From Deltaproteobacteria bacterium (GTDB lineage Bacteria > Myxococcota > Polyangia > Polyangiales > B10-G4): a stretch of DNA of 9,034 nucleotides. The position numbers were made by a program, and so were the translations under genes. Below, piece by piece: positions 8,525-9,034 of the stretch (the stretch's first letter is position 1; each line of letters starts with the position of its first letter). The notes under the pieces are model-generated. The model saw only the letters and a list, made by a program, of their open reading frames with translations, ran no database searches and was not told the DNA's origin. Where the stretch lies: assembly GCA_019312705.1 (NCBI GenBank), contig JAFDCW010000112.1, positions 1 to 9,034 on the forward strand, read 5' to 3'.

Positions 8525-8540
8525 GGTAACCGCCTGGCCC

Positions 8541-9034
8541 TCAGAGCACGAGCTTGTAACCGACACCGTAGACCGTGAGGATGTGCCGCGGCCGGTCGGG
8601 GCTGGGTTCTATCTTCTTGCGCAGCTTCACGACGAAATTGTCAACGGTTCGGTTGCTCGGGCTGGCCGATAGACCCCAAATCTTGTCGAGGATCTCGTCC
8701 CGGCTGATCGGCTCTCCGGCTCGCTCGTGGAGGATCCGGAGGAGCTCTGTCTCGTAGAATGAGAGGGGAGTCGACTTTCTCCCCTGGGTCAGGGTTTGGG
8801 CTGTCGGGTCCACGACGTTCTCGCCGATGTGAAAAGTGACCCTGCCAGAATCCGCGCTGACCCGTTCGGCGCGGCGGAAAATCGCTCGGATGCGCGCCAC
8901 GAGCTCACCTACGGAGAAGGGCTTGGTCACGTAGTCATCGGCGCCGGACTCGAGCCCCCGGATCTTGTCCGCCTCTTGGCTCCGGGCGGTGAGCATGATG
9001 ATGGGGATGACCGGGTCCTCTTTACGAATCTCCG
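8541..9034 (-). CDS. OmpR/PhoB-family response regulator (5' truncated)
   Basis: The last 164 or so codons of a two-component DNA-binding regulator are visible; the right edge cuts the gene. The receiver part begins [17 protein letters not shown], so the conserved Thr of MLTAR and the Lys of VTKPF are present. The phosphorylated Asp lies outside the window. After a short linker, the winged-helix DNA-binding domain contains [17 protein letters not shown], the recognition helix [15 protein letters not shown] and the typical end [14 protein letters not shown]. An apparent ATG start at 8996 is internal to the receiver domain and is not the real start. The family binds tandem DNA repeats upstream of target genes when phosphorylated, usually by a sensor histidine kinase. 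That kinase is not in the window and may lie beyond the lipoprotein or outside the right edge. The DUF4215 lipoprotein gene follows after 16 bp. Confidence 0.95.
   Translation of the reverse strand, partial: EIRKEDPVIPIIMLTARSQEADKIRGLESGADDYVTKPFSVGELVARIRAIFRRAERVSADSGRVTFHIGENVVDPTAQTLTQGRKSTPLSFYETELLRILHERAGEPISRDEILDKIWGLSASPSNRTVDNFVVKLRKKIEPSPDRPRHILTVYGVGYKLVL

Overview
The window is G+C-rich, and third codon positions are mostly G or C. Its protein families point to a myxobacterium-like member of the Myxococcota (Deltaproteobacteria in older usage). The signs are a lipoprotein with a MopE-type metal-binding motif, a second lipoprotein with a Myxococcus cysteine-rich (DUF4215) repeat, and a eukaryote-like Ser/Thr protein kinase carrying TPRs. 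The taxon is an inference from these families; no rRNA or marker gene is present.

Layout, left to right. Positions 1-544 hold a minus-strand gene for a small single-pass membrane protein, possibly followed by the first codons of a downstream gene running off the left edge. Positions 545-672 are a divergent intergenic region with a perfect 23-bp palindrome (540-562). Positions 673-2688 (+) encode a large cell-envelope lipoprotein: Cys-rich N-terminus, MopE motif and a virginiamycin-B-lyase-like beta-propeller. Only 5 bp separate it from a convergent gene. Positions 2694-4034 (-) encode a TolB-like periplasmic beta-propeller protein. A previously unlisted small membrane-protein gene (4031-4192, -) is translationally coupled to it by a 4-nt overlap (GTGA). 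Positions 4193-4451 are intergenic with several inverted repeats.

Positions 4452-6641 (-) encode a soluble TPR-linker-kinase protein. It has a complete kinase catalytic set, but its domain order is the reverse of the usual myxobacterial Ser/Thr kinase. Positions 6642-6880 are intergenic. Positions 6881-8524 (-) encode a lipoprotein with a DUF4215 repeat and a C-terminal propeller-like region. Only 16 bp upstream of it lies an OmpR/PhoB-type response regulator gene whose 5' end is cut by the right edge of the window (8541-9034, -).

The genes share a theme of cell-envelope proteins plus signalling, but they do not form one recognisable pathway. The supportable pairings are the response regulator with the DUF4215 lipoprotein, the small membrane protein with the TolB-like protein, and the divergent pair around the palindrome. 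I see no CRISPR array, tRNA, rRNA, transposase or phage gene. No complete novel system can be demonstrated from this sequence alone.
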